Positions 1-9,542 of a stretch of DNA of 64,000 nt are shown here, piece after piece (the stretch's first letter is position 1; every line of letters starts with the position of its first letter). The stretch is taken from positions 1,067,501-1,131,500 of the forward strand of contig NZ_CP061703.1 in assembly GCF_014764305.1 (NCBI RefSeq), written 5' to 3'. Made by a program: the position numbers and the translations under genes. Source of the DNA: Mesoflavibacter profundi (lineage in GTDB: Bacteria; Bacteroidota; Bacteroidia; Flavobacteriales; Flavobacteriaceae). Under the pieces are notes generated by a model that saw nothing but the letters and a program-made list of their open reading frames with translations, ran no database searches and had not been told where the DNA came from.

Positions 1-1
1 T

Positions 2-3000
2 ATTAATAACGATGGTTTACAAGATATTTACCTAACCTCTAATCTCAATCAAAATAAACTTTATCTAAATAAAGGTAATTTTAAATTTGAAGATATTACA
101 GACAAAGCAAAAGTTGGAGGCACAAAAGCATGGTCTACAGGAGTATCAATGGTAGATATAAATGCAGATGGATTTTTAGATATTTATGTATGTAACTCTG
201 GAGATGTTAAAGGAGATAATAAACAAAACGAATTCTTTATCAATAACGGTGATGGCACATTTACAGATAAAGCCAAAGAATTAGGATTAGACGACAAAGG
301 ATTTTCTACACACGCATCGTTTTTCGACTTTGATAACGATGGTGATTTGGATGTTTATCTTCTTAATAATTCCTATCAATCTATAGGATCATTCAACTTA
401 AAGAAAAACGAACGACCAAAACGTGATGTTTTAGGTGGTGATAAACTATTTGAAAACAAAGAAGGTAAATTTATAGATATAAGCGAACAAGCTGGTATTT
501 ATGGTAGTGTTATAGGATTTGGTCTTGGTGTAACTGTTGGAGACATGAATAATGATGGCTGGCAAGACATTTATGTTTCTAACGATTTTTTTGAGCGTGA
601 TTACCTTTACATAAATCAAAAAAATGGCACGTTTAAAGAAACACTAACAACCTCTTTAAATTCTATTAGTGGTGCATCAATGGGAGCAGATGCTGCAGAT
701 ATTAACAACGATGGATACAATGATATTTTTGTAACCGAAATGCTACCTAGTGAATACGAAAGACTTAAAACAGTTACCACTTTTGAAGATTGGAATAAAT
801 ATCAATACAACGTAAAAAACGATTATTTCCATCAATTCACAAGAAATATGCTTCAGCTAAACAATAGTAATTTAACCTTTAGCGAAGTTGGTCGATTTAG
901 TGGTGTAGAAGCATCAGACTGGAGTTGGGGCGCATTATTTTTTGACATGAACAACGATGGTTTAAAGGATTTATATATCGCTAACGGTATATATAAAGAT
1001 CTTACCAATCAAGATTACTTAAAGTATGTGTCTAACGAAGAAGTTGTACAATCCATAGTATCTGGAAATCAAGTAAATTATAAAAAATTAATAGACATTA
1101 TTCCTTCCAATAAGGTTAAAAATCACGCCTATATTAATCAAGGCGATTTACAATTTAAAAGAACTTATAACGGATTAAATACAGAAAGCTTTTCTAACGG
1201 ATCTGCTTATGGCGATTTAGATAATGATGGCGATTTAGATGTTGTAGTAAACAACGTTAACATGCCATTATTTGTGTATCAAAACACATTAGAAGACACT
1301 AAAACCAACTATTTAAAAGTTATTTTAAAAGGTGAAGGAAAAAATCTAAATGGTATTGGTGCAAAATTAAAATTAACTACAAAAAACAGTACTATATTTT
1401 TAGAACAACAACCTGTTAGAGGTTTTCAATCCTCTATGGACTTTAGGCCTAACTTTGGATTTACAGATACCGAAAATTTAATGCTAACCGTAACATGGCC
1501 AAGCGGAAAAGTTTCAACAATTAAAAATCCTAAACCAAATACTACCATTACTGTAGATGAAAAAGATGCGGTTAATAACAATCAAATTACTACAGCAACA
1601 GATGAAACTGCAGTTTTTAGTCCTTCTAAAAACATAATCGATTTTAAACATAACGAAAACAATTATGTAGACTTTAATGTTGATAGACTTTTACCTTTTA
1701 TGAGAAGTGCCGAAGGACCTAAAATGAGTTTAGGCGACGTAAATGGTGATGGACAAACAGATATTTACATTGGTGGATCTAAAGGATTTACAGGCTCATT
1801 ATACCTTCAAAACAACAACAGTTTTAAACGAAGTAATACAACTGTTTTTGATAGACAAAAATCTTCTGAAGATGCTGAAAGCTTATTTTTTGATGCCGAT
1901 AATGATGGAGATTTAGATCTTTATGTGTGTAGCGGTAGTGTAGAAACTTCAAAGTATAGTTCTAACTATCTTGATAAATTATATATAAACGATGGTAAAG
2001 GTAATTTTACGGTTTCACCTCAACTTTTACCAACGTCTGAAGGATTTCATAGTACAAGTACAGTTACATCTGCGGATATTGATAATGATGGAGATTTAGA
2101 CTTATTTGTTGGCGAAAGAACAATTCCTAATGCATACGCGCAACCAGGATCTGGTTATCTTTTAATTAACGACGGTAAAGGTAATTTTAAAGAATCTTCC
2201 TCTACTCTAGCCCAAGATTTTAAAGATTTAGGCATGATTACAGATGCCATTTTTGTTAATCTTAATACCGATGAATATCCAGACTTAATAGTTATTGGAG
2301 AGTTTATGGGTATTCAGATGTTCGAAAACAAAAAAGGCTCATTCCATAAATTAAAAGACCATAAACTAGCACAACTAAAAGGTTGGTGGAATACTATTGA
2401 AAAAGCAGATCTTGACAACGATGGTGATTTAGATTTAATTGTTGGTAATCACGGATTAAACAGTCGTTTTAAAGCTAGTAAAACACAACCTATAAAACTA
2501 TATGCAAACGATTTTGATGGTAATAGTTACGTAGATCCTATTTTAGGATTTACAGCAGATAATGGTAAAGAATATCCTTACGCACTTAGACATAACTTGG
2601 TAGATCAATTAAAGTATTTATCTAAACGTTATCCAGATTACGAATCGTTTAAAAACGCAACAATACAGGATATATTTTCTGCTTCAGAGCTAAGCTCTAG
2701 TGTGCAATTAGAAGCAAACACGTTAAGTTCTGTGATTCTAATCAACCAAGGAAATTTTGAATTTGATGTTAATCCATTGCCATACCAAGCGCAATTATCT
2801 CCAATCTATGCTATTTCAACTTCAGATTTTGATAAAGACGGTGATTTAGACATAGTTTTAGGAGGAAACTTATTTGGTGTGATGCCAGAGTTTGGTCGTT
2901 ACGATGCCTCTTTTGGTAATTATTTAGAAAATCTAGGAGATGGTAATTTTAAACAGTTTAAAACTGGTAAAGGATTAAATGTAAGAGGTCAAATAAGAGA

Positions 3001-3070
3001 TATTAAGGTTTTAAACAATAAAGTATTTATCACTAAAAATAACGACTCTTTAGAAGTCTACAATTATTAA
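2..3070 (+). CDS. FG-GAP/VCBS repeat protein with ASPIC/UnbV domain (5-prime partial)
   Basis: The reading frame is open from base 2, so the gene begins left of the window; the first ATG inside it, at 149, is internal (the residues before it, INNDGLQDIY and onward, are a normal repeat). The 1022 visible residues hold many calcium-binding FG-GAP/VCBS loops of the type D-x-D-x-D-G-x-x-D (for example DLDNDGDLD) and a central ASPIC/UnbV region at about visible residues 433-516 (RGFQSS, then TWPSGK). Such proteins form beta-propellers at the cell surface and in Bacteroidetes often sit in SusC/SusD loci; the ligand is unknown. It is two bases upstream of a paralogue and probably co-transcribed with it. 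Family call is safe, function is not. Confidence 0.85.
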   Translation: MNNDGLQDIYLTSNLNQNKLYLNKGNFKFEDITDKAKVGGTKAWSTGVSMVDINADGFLDIYVCNSGDVKGDNKQNEFFINNGDGTFTDKAKELGLDDKGFSTHASFFDFDNDGDLDVYLLNNSYQSIGSFNLKKNERPKRDVLGGDKLFENKEGKFIDISEQAGIYGSVIGFGLGVTVGDMNNDGWQDIYVSNDFFERDYLYINQKNGTFKETLTTSLNSISGASMGADAADINNDGYNDIFVTEMLPSEYERLKTVTTFEDWNKYQYNVKNDYFHQFTRNMLQLNNSNLTFSEVGRFSGVEASDWSWGALFFDMNNDGLKDLYIANGIYKDLTNQDYLKYVSNEEVVQSIVSGNQVNYKKLIDIIPSNKVKNHAYINQGDLQFKRTYNGLNTESFSNGSAYGDLDNDGDLDVVVNNVNMPLFVYQNTLEDTKTNYLKVILKGEGKNLNGIGAKLKLTTKNSTIFLEQQPVRGFQSSMDFRPNFGFTDTENLMLTVTWPSGKVSTIKNPKPNTTITVDEKDAVNNNQITTATDETAVFSPSKNIIDFKHNENNYVDFNVDRLLPFMRSAEGPKMSLGDVNGDGQTDIYIGGSKGFTGSLYLQNNNSFKRSNTTVFDRQKSSEDAESLFFDADNDGDLDLYVCSGSVETSKYSSNYLDKLYINDGKGNFTVSPQLLPTSEGFHSTSTVTSADIDNDGDLDLFVGERTIPNAYAQPGSGYLLINDGKGNFKESSSTLAQDFKDLGMITDAIFVNLNTDEYPDLIVIGEFMGIQMFENKKGSFHKLKDHKLAQLKGWWNTIEKADLDNDGDLDLIVGNHGLNSRFKASKTQPIKLYANDFDGNSYVDPILGFTADNGKEYPYALRHNLVDQLKYLSKRYPDYESFKNATIQDIFSASELSSSVQLEANTLSSVILINQGNFEFDVNPLPYQAQLSPIYAISTSDFDKDGDLDIVLGGNLFGVMPEFGRYDASFGNYLENLGDGNFKQFKTGKGLNVRGQIRDIKVLNNKVFITKNNDSLEVYNY

Positions 3071-3072
3071 TT

Positions 3073-6000
3073 ATGGTTAAAAAATTAATCTTTATTTTCT
3101 TGATAATTGTTAGTTGTGCAAAAGAAAACAAAAAAGAAACACAAAACGAAAGCACAACCAAAAATGCACCATTTAACGTTGTAAAGCCTGAAAATTCTGG
3201 TTTAAAATTCAATAATCAATTACAACAAAATGGAAATTTAAATATCATTGAATACTTATATTATTATAATGGTGGCGGCGTTGCAATTGGAGATATAAAC
3301 AACGACGGACTTGAAGATATTTATCTAACAGCCAACCAAAAAGCAGACAAGTTATTTTTAAATCAAGGAAATTTAAAATTTAAAGATATCTCTTTAAATA
3401 GTGGTATTAGTAAAGATAGTACTTGGTCTACTGGAGTAACTATGGCAGATATAAATAACGATGGTTTATTAGATATTTATGTTTGTAAAGTTGGTAACTA
3501 CAAAGGGTTAAAGGCTAAAAACGAACTTTATATTAATCAAGGAAATAACACATTTACAGAACAAGCAAGTAAATACGGATTAGATTTTAGTGGTTTTTCT
3601 ACACAAGCATCTTTTTTTGATTACGATAACGACGGAGATTTAGATATGTATTTAATGAATCATTCAATACATACAACACACTCTTACGGTAATATCAAAT
3701 TAAGAGAAAAATCTGATGAGCAATCAGGTGATATTTTATTTGAAAACAAACAAAACGCAGGTCAAATAAAGTTTGAAGATGTAACAAAATCTGCAGGAAT
3801 TTATAATAGCGCGTTAGGTTACGGGCTTGCGCTATCTACAGCAGATGTTAATAATGATGGCTATTTAGATATTTACGTTGGTAACGATTTTCATGAAAAC
3901 GATTATCTGTACATTAACAATAAAAACAAAACATTTACAGAAGCTAGTACAGACTATTTTAACAACACTTCAAGATTTACAATGGGTGTAGATATAGAAG
4001 ATGTAAATAATGATTTATTGCTAGACATTTTCACCTTAGATATGATGCCTTACAATTCTGAAATATTTTTAAAATCTGGCGGAGAAGATACAGATAAGAT
4101 CAATCAGATTAAAGAGTCTTTTGGATTTCAGCAACAATATGCGCGTAATCATTTTCAACTTAATAACGGAGATCATTTTTCAGATGTCGCACTAATCACC
4201 AATACTTATGCGACAGATTGGAGTTGGTCACCTTTAATTTTAGACTATAATAACGATGGTTTAAAAGATATTTACATAACAAACGGTATTTACAAAAGAC
4301 CTAACGATTTAGATTATATTAAATACTTAAGCACTGTAGATTTTGCAAAATATAAAGACACAGAAGCAGATCAAATTGAGTTTAAGTTAATTAATACAAT
4401 GCCTACTTTAAGCTTACCAAATGTTCTTTTTACTAATAAAGATCAATTAAGTTTCGAAAAAACTAAAGTAGACAATAACAACTTAGCAACCTATTCTAAT
4501 GGTGCTGCTTATGCAGATTTGGATAACGATGGAGATTTAGATATTGTAGTTAATAATTTAAATGAAAACGCTACACTTTTAGAAAACACAACTACTAATA
4601 GTAATTTTTTAAATATTGAATTAAAAAACTCAGAAAATAACTTAAACACAAATGGTGCTAAAGTTTATGTTTACACTAAAGACAACACGTATTTAAAACA
4701 ACAAATAACAGTAAGAGGATTTTTATCAAGTTCTTCAAGAAATGTTCATTTTGGATTAGGTAAAAACAATACTGTAGATTCTGTAGCAGTAGTATGGTTA
4801 GATGGATCTAAAACAGTAAAAAAGAACATTAAAATTAACGCGAACACTACTATTTTTAAAGAGAATACAACTAATTTTAGTGTTACTACAAAAGACAGTA
4901 AAACAGCGTTAATTCCTTTTAATTATACCCATAAAGAAAATACTTACTTAGATTATGATCGCGAAAGTTTAATCCCTGAAAACTTATCTAAAGAAGGTCC
5001 ATCTGTTGTAAAAGCAGATTTTAATAAAGATGGTTTAGAGGATTTATTTATTGGCGGAGCAAGAGACCAACAACCTTCACTATATTTTCAAGATAAAAAC
5101 GGAGATTTTAACTTACAAAACGTAGAGGCTTTTATAAAAGATAATATCTATGAAGATGTAGATGCTGTCGCATTAGATATCGATAATGATAAGGATCTTG
5201 ACATATATGCTTTAAGTGGCGGAAATGATTTTCCAGAAGGTGATCCATTATTAGAAGATCGTGTGTATATAAACGATGGAAAAGGGAATTTTACAAGATT
5301 ACAGTCTAAACTATTAGCTACCAATGGTGGATCTGTCTCTAGTGCAGATTTCAATAAAGATGGCTATCCAGACTTATTTATTGGTAACAGGTCTATTCCT
5401 GGCGCATATGGATTAACACCATTTAGTTTTATCTTAAAAAACAAAGGAAATAACACTTTTGAAATTGTAAGTAAAGCTAGAATGGGAATGATTACAGATA
5501 GCCAATGGGCAGATCTAGAAAATGATGGTGACGTAGAGCTTGTTCTTGTAGGAGATTGGATGCCAATACGCGTGTTTAGTTATACAGAAGAGCAAAAATT
5601 TATAGACAAAACTATAGATTATGGCTTAGACAAAACTAATGGGTTATGGAATACTGTAACATTAACAGATCTAAATAACGATGGAAAATTAGATATTCTT
5701 GCAGGTAATGTAGGTTTAAATTTTAAATGGAAAGCTAGTCTTGAAAAACCTGTTTTAATGCATTTAGATGATTTTGATAAAAATGAAACCTTAGATCAAA
5801 TAATTTTCTATGACTATTTTGGAACATATGTTCCTTTTGCTTCAAAAGATAAATTGATGCAGCAATTACCAATGTTAAAGAAAAAATTCACGACTTATAA
5901 TTCCTTTTCTAACGTAAAATCTATAACCGATTTATTTGATAAAAAGGAGATATTAGAAACTAAAAAGTTATACGAATTAAGAAGTATGATTTACTACAAT

Positions 6001-6297
6001 CAAGGTAAATCGTTTAAAGCTGTTTCGTTACCAAATCAAGCACAATTAAGCAGTATAGAAGACTTTACTGTTAGTAATAATAACATTTATTATGTAGGGA
6101 ATACAAATAGTTTTGTAACAGAACTTGGACAAAATACAGCAAATCCTGGTGGAATAATTAACTATCAAAATTCATTAAATAATAAAGCTATTAATTTACC
6201 AAAGGAATTTATTGGCAGAAAAATTATTAACTTGGATAATCATCGCTTTTTAACAATTTCTAATAACAATAAATCTTACATTGTAAAACAGAATTAA
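3073..6297 (+). CDS. FG-GAP/VCBS repeat lipoprotein with ASPIC/UnbV domain
   Basis: A full-length paralogue (1074 residues) of the gene before it. The N-terminus is a lipoprotein signal peptide ending at Cys15 (IIVSC), so it is anchored in the outer membrane. Repeated D-x-N-x-D-G-x-x-D loops start near residue 70 and continue to the end; the ASPIC/UnbV segment lies near residues 506-585 (QITVRGFLSS). The tandem paralogues have the same domain order, which suggests duplication within the cluster. Likely a surface scaffold or binding protein working with the haloperoxidase-like enzyme and permease that follow at 6-10 base spacing; this role is inferred from position only. Confidence 0.85.
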   Translation: MVKKLIFIFLIIVSCAKENKKETQNESTTKNAPFNVVKPENSGLKFNNQLQQNGNLNIIEYLYYYNGGGVAIGDINNDGLEDIYLTANQKADKLFLNQGNLKFKDISLNSGISKDSTWSTGVTMADINNDGLLDIYVCKVGNYKGLKAKNELYINQGNNTFTEQASKYGLDFSGFSTQASFFDYDNDGDLDMYLMNHSIHTTHSYGNIKLREKSDEQSGDILFENKQNAGQIKFEDVTKSAGIYNSALGYGLALSTADVNNDGYLDIYVGNDFHENDYLYINNKNKTFTEASTDYFNNTSRFTMGVDIEDVNNDLLLDIFTLDMMPYNSEIFLKSGGEDTDKINQIKESFGFQQQYARNHFQLNNGDHFSDVALITNTYATDWSWSPLILDYNNDGLKDIYITNGIYKRPNDLDYIKYLSTVDFAKYKDTEADQIEFKLINTMPTLSLPNVLFTNKDQLSFEKTKVDNNNLATYSNGAAYADLDNDGDLDIVVNNLNENATLLENTTTNSNFLNIELKNSENNLNTNGAKVYVYTKDNTYLKQQITVRGFLSSSSRNVHFGLGKNNTVDSVAVVWLDGSKTVKKNIKINANTTIFKENTTNFSVTTKDSKTALIPFNYTHKENTYLDYDRESLIPENLSKEGPSVVKADFNKDGLEDLFIGGARDQQPSLYFQDKNGDFNLQNVEAFIKDNIYEDVDAVALDIDNDKDLDIYALSGGNDFPEGDPLLEDRVYINDGKGNFTRLQSKLLATNGGSVSSADFNKDGYPDLFIGNRSIPGAYGLTPFSFILKNKGNNTFEIVSKARMGMITDSQWADLENDGDVELVLVGDWMPIRVFSYTEEQKFIDKTIDYGLDKTNGLWNTVTLTDLNNDGKLDILAGNVGLNFKWKASLEKPVLMHLDDFDKNETLDQIIFYDYFGTYVPFASKDKLMQQLPMLKKKFTTYNSFSNVKSITDLFDKKEILETKKLYELRSMIYYNQGKSFKAVSLPNQAQLSSIEDFTVSNNNIYYVGNTNSFVTELGQNTANPGGIINYQNSLNNKAINLPKEFIGRKIINLDNHRFLTISNNNKSYIVKQN

Positions 6298-6303
6298 TTA
6301 ACA

Positions 6304-7635
6304 ATGAAAAAACTACTTAACAAAAATTATATACGTCTAGCTTTAATTACACTAATTGTTTCAAGTTGTAGTAAACCAGAACCAATAACTATAACTACAG
6401 ATCAATATCATGCATCTGTAAATAAGGTTATAGACATCATGATACATGATATATTTTCTCCACCTGTTGCTAGTCGTGTATTTGCATATCCAAATATCAC
6501 AGCTTACGAAATCTTAGCGCAAAATAGTAACAAACACAAATCACTAGAGGGAAAAGTTACAGGTTACACAGCAATACCAAAAGCAGATGCTAATTCTGGA
6601 GTTAATTTAAAATTAGCTGCATTAATGGCTCACTTAGAGATTAGTAGAAGTTTAATTTTTTCTGAAGAAAAGCTAGATGTTTTAAAGGATAGTTTATACA
6701 CTAATTTTAAAAATACAAATTTAGAAGAGTTTGAAGTCACGCAAACTTACGCCAATAAAGTAATAGATCACGTCAAAGCTTGGATGGATAAAGATAACTA
6801 CAAACAAACTAGAACAATGCCTAAGTTTACTGTAGATATAGACGATTTATCACGTTGGCAACCAACACCTCCAAATTATATGGATGGTATAGAGCCACAT
6901 TGGAATAAAATTAGACCATTTTTATTAGATTCGGCAGCACAATTTAAACCAGTTCCGCCACCAACCTTTTCGTTAGAAAAAGATTCTAAGTTTTACGAGG
7001 AATTAATGGAAGTCTATAATGTAAGTCAAGACATCACAAAAAAAGGAGATGATTCAGAAGAAATTCAAATAGCACAATTTTGGGATTGTAATCCGTTTGT
7101 ATCAGTAACTAGAGGTCATTTTATGTTTGCCACAAAAAAAATATCTCCAGGAGCACATTGGATTTTAATAACTCAAATAGCTACAAAAAAGACAAATTCA
7201 GATTTTGAAGATACTGTAAATGCGTATGCAAAAACATCTATTGCAATAGCAGATGCGTTTATTAGCTGTTGGGATGAAAAATATAGAAGTAATTTAATAC
7301 GTCCAGAAACAGTAATTAATCAACATATAGATCCAGATTGGTTACCAATATTACAAACACCACCATTTCCAGAATATGTTAGTGGTCATTCTGTAGTTTC
7401 TGGAGCAGCATCTGTAGTTTTAACTGAAATATTTGGAGACAACTTTGCTTTTGATGATGACTCTGAAGTGCCATACGGAATTCCTGTACGTAGTTTCAAC
7501 TCCTTTTACGACGCTTCTACAGAAGCAGCATTAAGTAGGTTATATGGAGGAATTCACTACAGAGCAGCTATAGACAATGGTTTAGACCAAGGTAAAAAGC
7601 TTGGACATTTTGCAGCAAATAAGTTAAATCTTTAA
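6304..7635 (+). CDS. vanadium-dependent haloperoxidase / PAP2-type lipoprotein
   Basis: 443 residues with a lipoprotein signal ending at Cys22 (LIVSSC). All residues that bind vanadate or phosphate in this superfamily can be seen: Lys326 and Arg333 in WDEKYRSNLIRP, the Ser360-Gly361-His362 motif in EYVSGH, and Arg412 and His418 in SRLYGGIHYR. This matches bacterial vanadium haloperoxidase-like proteins of Bacteroidetes, which share a fold with PAP2 acid phosphatases; sequence alone cannot tell haloperoxidase from phosphatase. As a periplasmic or surface lipoprotein next to FG-GAP proteins it may modify or dephosphorylate an imported compound. Gap to the next gene is 9 bases. Confidence 0.8.
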   Translation: MKKLLNKNYIRLALITLIVSSCSKPEPITITTDQYHASVNKVIDIMIHDIFSPPVASRVFAYPNITAYEILAQNSNKHKSLEGKVTGYTAIPKADANSGVNLKLAALMAHLEISRSLIFSEEKLDVLKDSLYTNFKNTNLEEFEVTQTYANKVIDHVKAWMDKDNYKQTRTMPKFTVDIDDLSRWQPTPPNYMDGIEPHWNKIRPFLLDSAAQFKPVPPPTFSLEKDSKFYEELMEVYNVSQDITKKGDDSEEIQIAQFWDCNPFVSVTRGHFMFATKKISPGAHWILITQIATKKTNSDFEDTVNAYAKTSIAIADAFISCWDEKYRSNLIRPETVINQHIDPDWLPILQTPPFPEYVSGHSVVSGAASVVLTEIFGDNFAFDDDSEVPYGIPVRSFNSFYDASTEAALSRLYGGIHYRAAIDNGLDQGKKLGHFAANKLNL

Positions 7636-7644
7636 TTAGTTATC

Positions 7645-8943
7645 ATGAACATTAGCAAACCTAGATTAAGTTTTTGGCAGATATTAAATATGAATGTTGG
7701 TTTTCTTGGAATTCAATATAGCTTTGGACTACAACAAACAGCAATAAATCCAATATTTTTATTTTTAGGAGCTAAAGAAGAAATGCTTCCATTGTTAAAC
7801 ATTGCAGGACCAGTTACCGGACTAATTGTACAACCTATTATTGGTGCTATGTCTGATAAAACTTGGTCTAACCGTTGGGGAAGACGTAAGCCATATTTTC
7901 TAATTGGTGCATTACTAGGTAGTATTTGTTTATTTATGTTTCCTTATAGTCCTTATTTATGGTTTGCAGTAGGTTTACTATGGATTTTAGATGTAGGAAA
8001 CAATATGGCTATGGAGCCTTACCGTGCATTTGTTGGTGATAAATTACCAGAAAAGCAGCTTAGTTTAGGCTATCAAATGCAAAGTTTATTTGTTGGCGCG
8101 GGAATACTACTTGCAAATGGATCTATTGTATTATTTCAATATTTATTTGGTAACGATACAGTAGAACAAACTGGTAGCATACCTCAATGGTTATATTATT
8201 CATTCTTTATTGGTGCTTTTTTATCCTTGGTAACAATTCTTTGGTCGGTTTTAAAAACTCCAGAAATTCCACCAACAAAAGAAGAAATGAAAGAAATTAA
8301 CCAAATAAAAAGATTTTCTTTTATAAAGCGTTTAAAATTACCTTTTGTTGAAATTTTTGAAGCTGTAAAAACAATGCCAAAATTTATGTGGAAAATAGGC
8401 GGAGTTTATGTGTTCCAATGGTACGCATTATTTATTTATTGGCAATTTACTACACCTCTATTTATGAAGACAATGGGTTATAACATTTCTGAAGCTGGAT
8501 CTCAAGCTGCTAAAATGAGTTTAACTTATAACACAGTAACTATGTTGGTAGCACTAGCATTAGTACCATTAACATTAAGATTTGGAGGTAAAAAGATATA
8601 TTCATTAAGTCTAATAGGAACTGCTTTAGCACTATTTATAATTCCTTACATTACAGATCCTTATTTAGTATTACTACCAATGGTTTTATTTGGTATAGGT
8701 TGGGCAGCAATGATGGGTATACCTTACACTATGGTTTCTAAAATTGTACCACAAGAACGAAGAGGTGTTTATATGGGAATATTAAACATGATGATTGTAA
8801 TTCCAATGTTTATACAAACCTTAACTTTTGGTCCTATTTACAAATATCTATTAAACGAAAATGCAATAAATGCAATGCTATTTGCTGGTGCCTTTTTTGG
8901 AATAGCAGCAATTTTAGCAATTCGATTAAAGGAAAAAAATTAG
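7645..8943 (+). CDS. MFS transporter, SLC45/sucrose-maltose permease-like
   Basis: 432 residues with about 12 hydrophobic segments. The loop after helix 2 carries the MFS signature DKTWSNRWGRRKPY, which is the form seen in SLC45 and glycoside/sucrose-type permeases, and the second half repeats a shorter version (VPQERRG near residue 370). It probably moves a sugar or glycoside through the inner membrane by proton symport and closes the cluster that starts with the FG-GAP proteins. Its last codons are part of a perfect 15-bp palindrome shared with the convergent gene, and its stop overlaps that gene's stop. Substrate is not determinable from the sequence. Confidence 0.8.
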   Translation: MNISKPRLSFWQILNMNVGFLGIQYSFGLQQTAINPIFLFLGAKEEMLPLLNIAGPVTGLIVQPIIGAMSDKTWSNRWGRRKPYFLIGALLGSICLFMFPYSPYLWFAVGLLWILDVGNNMAMEPYRAFVGDKLPEKQLSLGYQMQSLFVGAGILLANGSIVLFQYLFGNDTVEQTGSIPQWLYYSFFIGAFLSLVTILWSVLKTPEIPPTKEEMKEINQIKRFSFIKRLKLPFVEIFEAVKTMPKFMWKIGGVYVFQWYALFIYWQFTTPLFMKTMGYNISEAGSQAAKMSLTYNTVTMLVALALVPLTLRFGGKKIYSLSLIGTALALFIIPYITDPYLVLLPMVLFGIGWAAMMGIPYTMVSKIVPQERRGVYMGILNMMIVIPMFIQTLTFGPIYKYLLNENAINAMLFAGAFFGIAAILAIRLKEKN

Positions 8944-8960
8944 TTATTTTTTTCCTTTAA
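8926..8960. terminator. bidirectional terminator built from two convergent 3-prime coding ends
   Basis: A perfect 15-bp inverted repeat, 8926-8940 and 8946-8960, separated by five bases (TAGTT). Each arm ends in a run of A or T, so it reads as an intrinsic hairpin with a U-tract on both strands. It contains the stop codons of the MFS gene and of the opposing gene; both proteins therefore end in almost the same peptide (LKEKN and LKEKNN). Confidence 0.7.
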
Positions 8961-9347
8961 TTTCAATTTAGTCCATTTAATGGCGTCTTCTAGATTATCA
9001 AAATCTAATATCTGATTTTCTAAAAAACTATTTTCTATTTCTATGACAGATTTTTGCATAGAGGAATGAATCACTGCTGCTAAAGAATTTATTGTAGGAA
9101 AGACTTCTTTAATTTTTAAATAGTCTGTAGGAGTTACAGCATAAGAATTAATTCTATTCGAAATGTAACCAAAAGGTCTATCTTGAAAATAATCAGGAAT
9201 TAATTTTGAGATTTTATAGGCATCATTAATATTAAAACATGCGCCTTCTTTTAATTCGGTAATTAAAAAATCTTCATAAAACCTTACAATACCAAATTCA
9301 AAATTATGACGAGCCTTACAAGAATATTGTTCTAAAAAATTTGACAT
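8940..9347 (-). CDS. hypothetical STAS/SpoIIAA-like cytoplasmic protein
   Basis: 135 residues with no signal peptide or membrane segment. Alternating beta and helical stretches and the phrase RPFGYISNR in the middle resemble small STAS/SpoIIAA-like proteins that are common and uncharacterised in Flavobacteriaceae; this is a weak recognition by general pattern. It is a single gene, convergent with the MFS gene and overlapping it by four bases. There is no partner kinase or phosphatase beside it, so an anti-anti-sigma role cannot be claimed. Confidence 0.6.
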   Translation of the reverse strand: MSNFLEQYSCKARHNFEFGIVRFYEDFLITELKEGACFNINDAYKISKLIPDYFQDRPFGYISNRINSYAVTPTDYLKIKEVFPTINSLAAVIHSSMQKSVIEIENSFLENQILDFDNLEDAIKWTKLKLKEKNN

Positions 9348-9362
9348 TTAAATATTAAAATA

Positions 9363-9390
9363 AAAAAAGCCACTTAAAAAAGTGGCTTTA
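9363..9390 (-). terminator. terminator of tRNA-Asn
   Basis: Inverted repeat AAAGCCACTT at 9366-9375 and AAGTGGCTTT at 9380-9389 with a short A loop; on the minus strand it is followed by a T run. It starts eight bases after the tRNA 3-prime end and would also stop reading through from the plus side. Confidence 0.8.
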
Positions 9391-9396
9391 AAATTG

Positions 9397-9470
9397 CTCC
9401 CCCTCTTGGGCTCGAACCAAGGACCCTCTGATTAACAGTCAGATGCTCTAACCAACTGAGCTAAGGAGGA
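9397..9470 (-). tRNA. tRNA-Asn (GTT)
   Basis: A 74-nt cloverleaf on the minus strand. The acceptor arm pairs TCCTCCT with AGGGGGA (one G-T wobble), the D arm is TAGCTCAGTTGGTTAGAGC, the anticodon loop is CTGTTAATC with anticodon GTT, and the T arm holds GGTTCGAGCC. The discriminator is G and the CCA end is not encoded. It has its own consensus promoter upstream and a hairpin terminator downstream, so it is a single-gene transcript. Confidence 0.97.
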
Positions 9471-9494
9471 GTGTTTTTTTCGTCGTTGCGAGCG

Positions 9495-9525
9495 CAAATA
9501 TATATGTTTTTTTAATTTCTACAAA
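9495..9525 (-). promoter_or_regulatory. consensus Bacteroidetes promoter for tRNA-Asn
   Basis: On the minus strand TTTG (9525-9522) is followed after exactly 19 bases by TATATTTG (9502-9495), the standard -33/-7 pair of Bacteroidetes sigma-A promoters (TTTG, TAnnTTTG). Transcription should begin near 9488, 18 bases before the mature tRNA. It is the clearest promoter in the window and a useful reference for the others. Confidence 0.75.
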
Positions 9526-9542
9526 CAATATTTTTAAAAATT

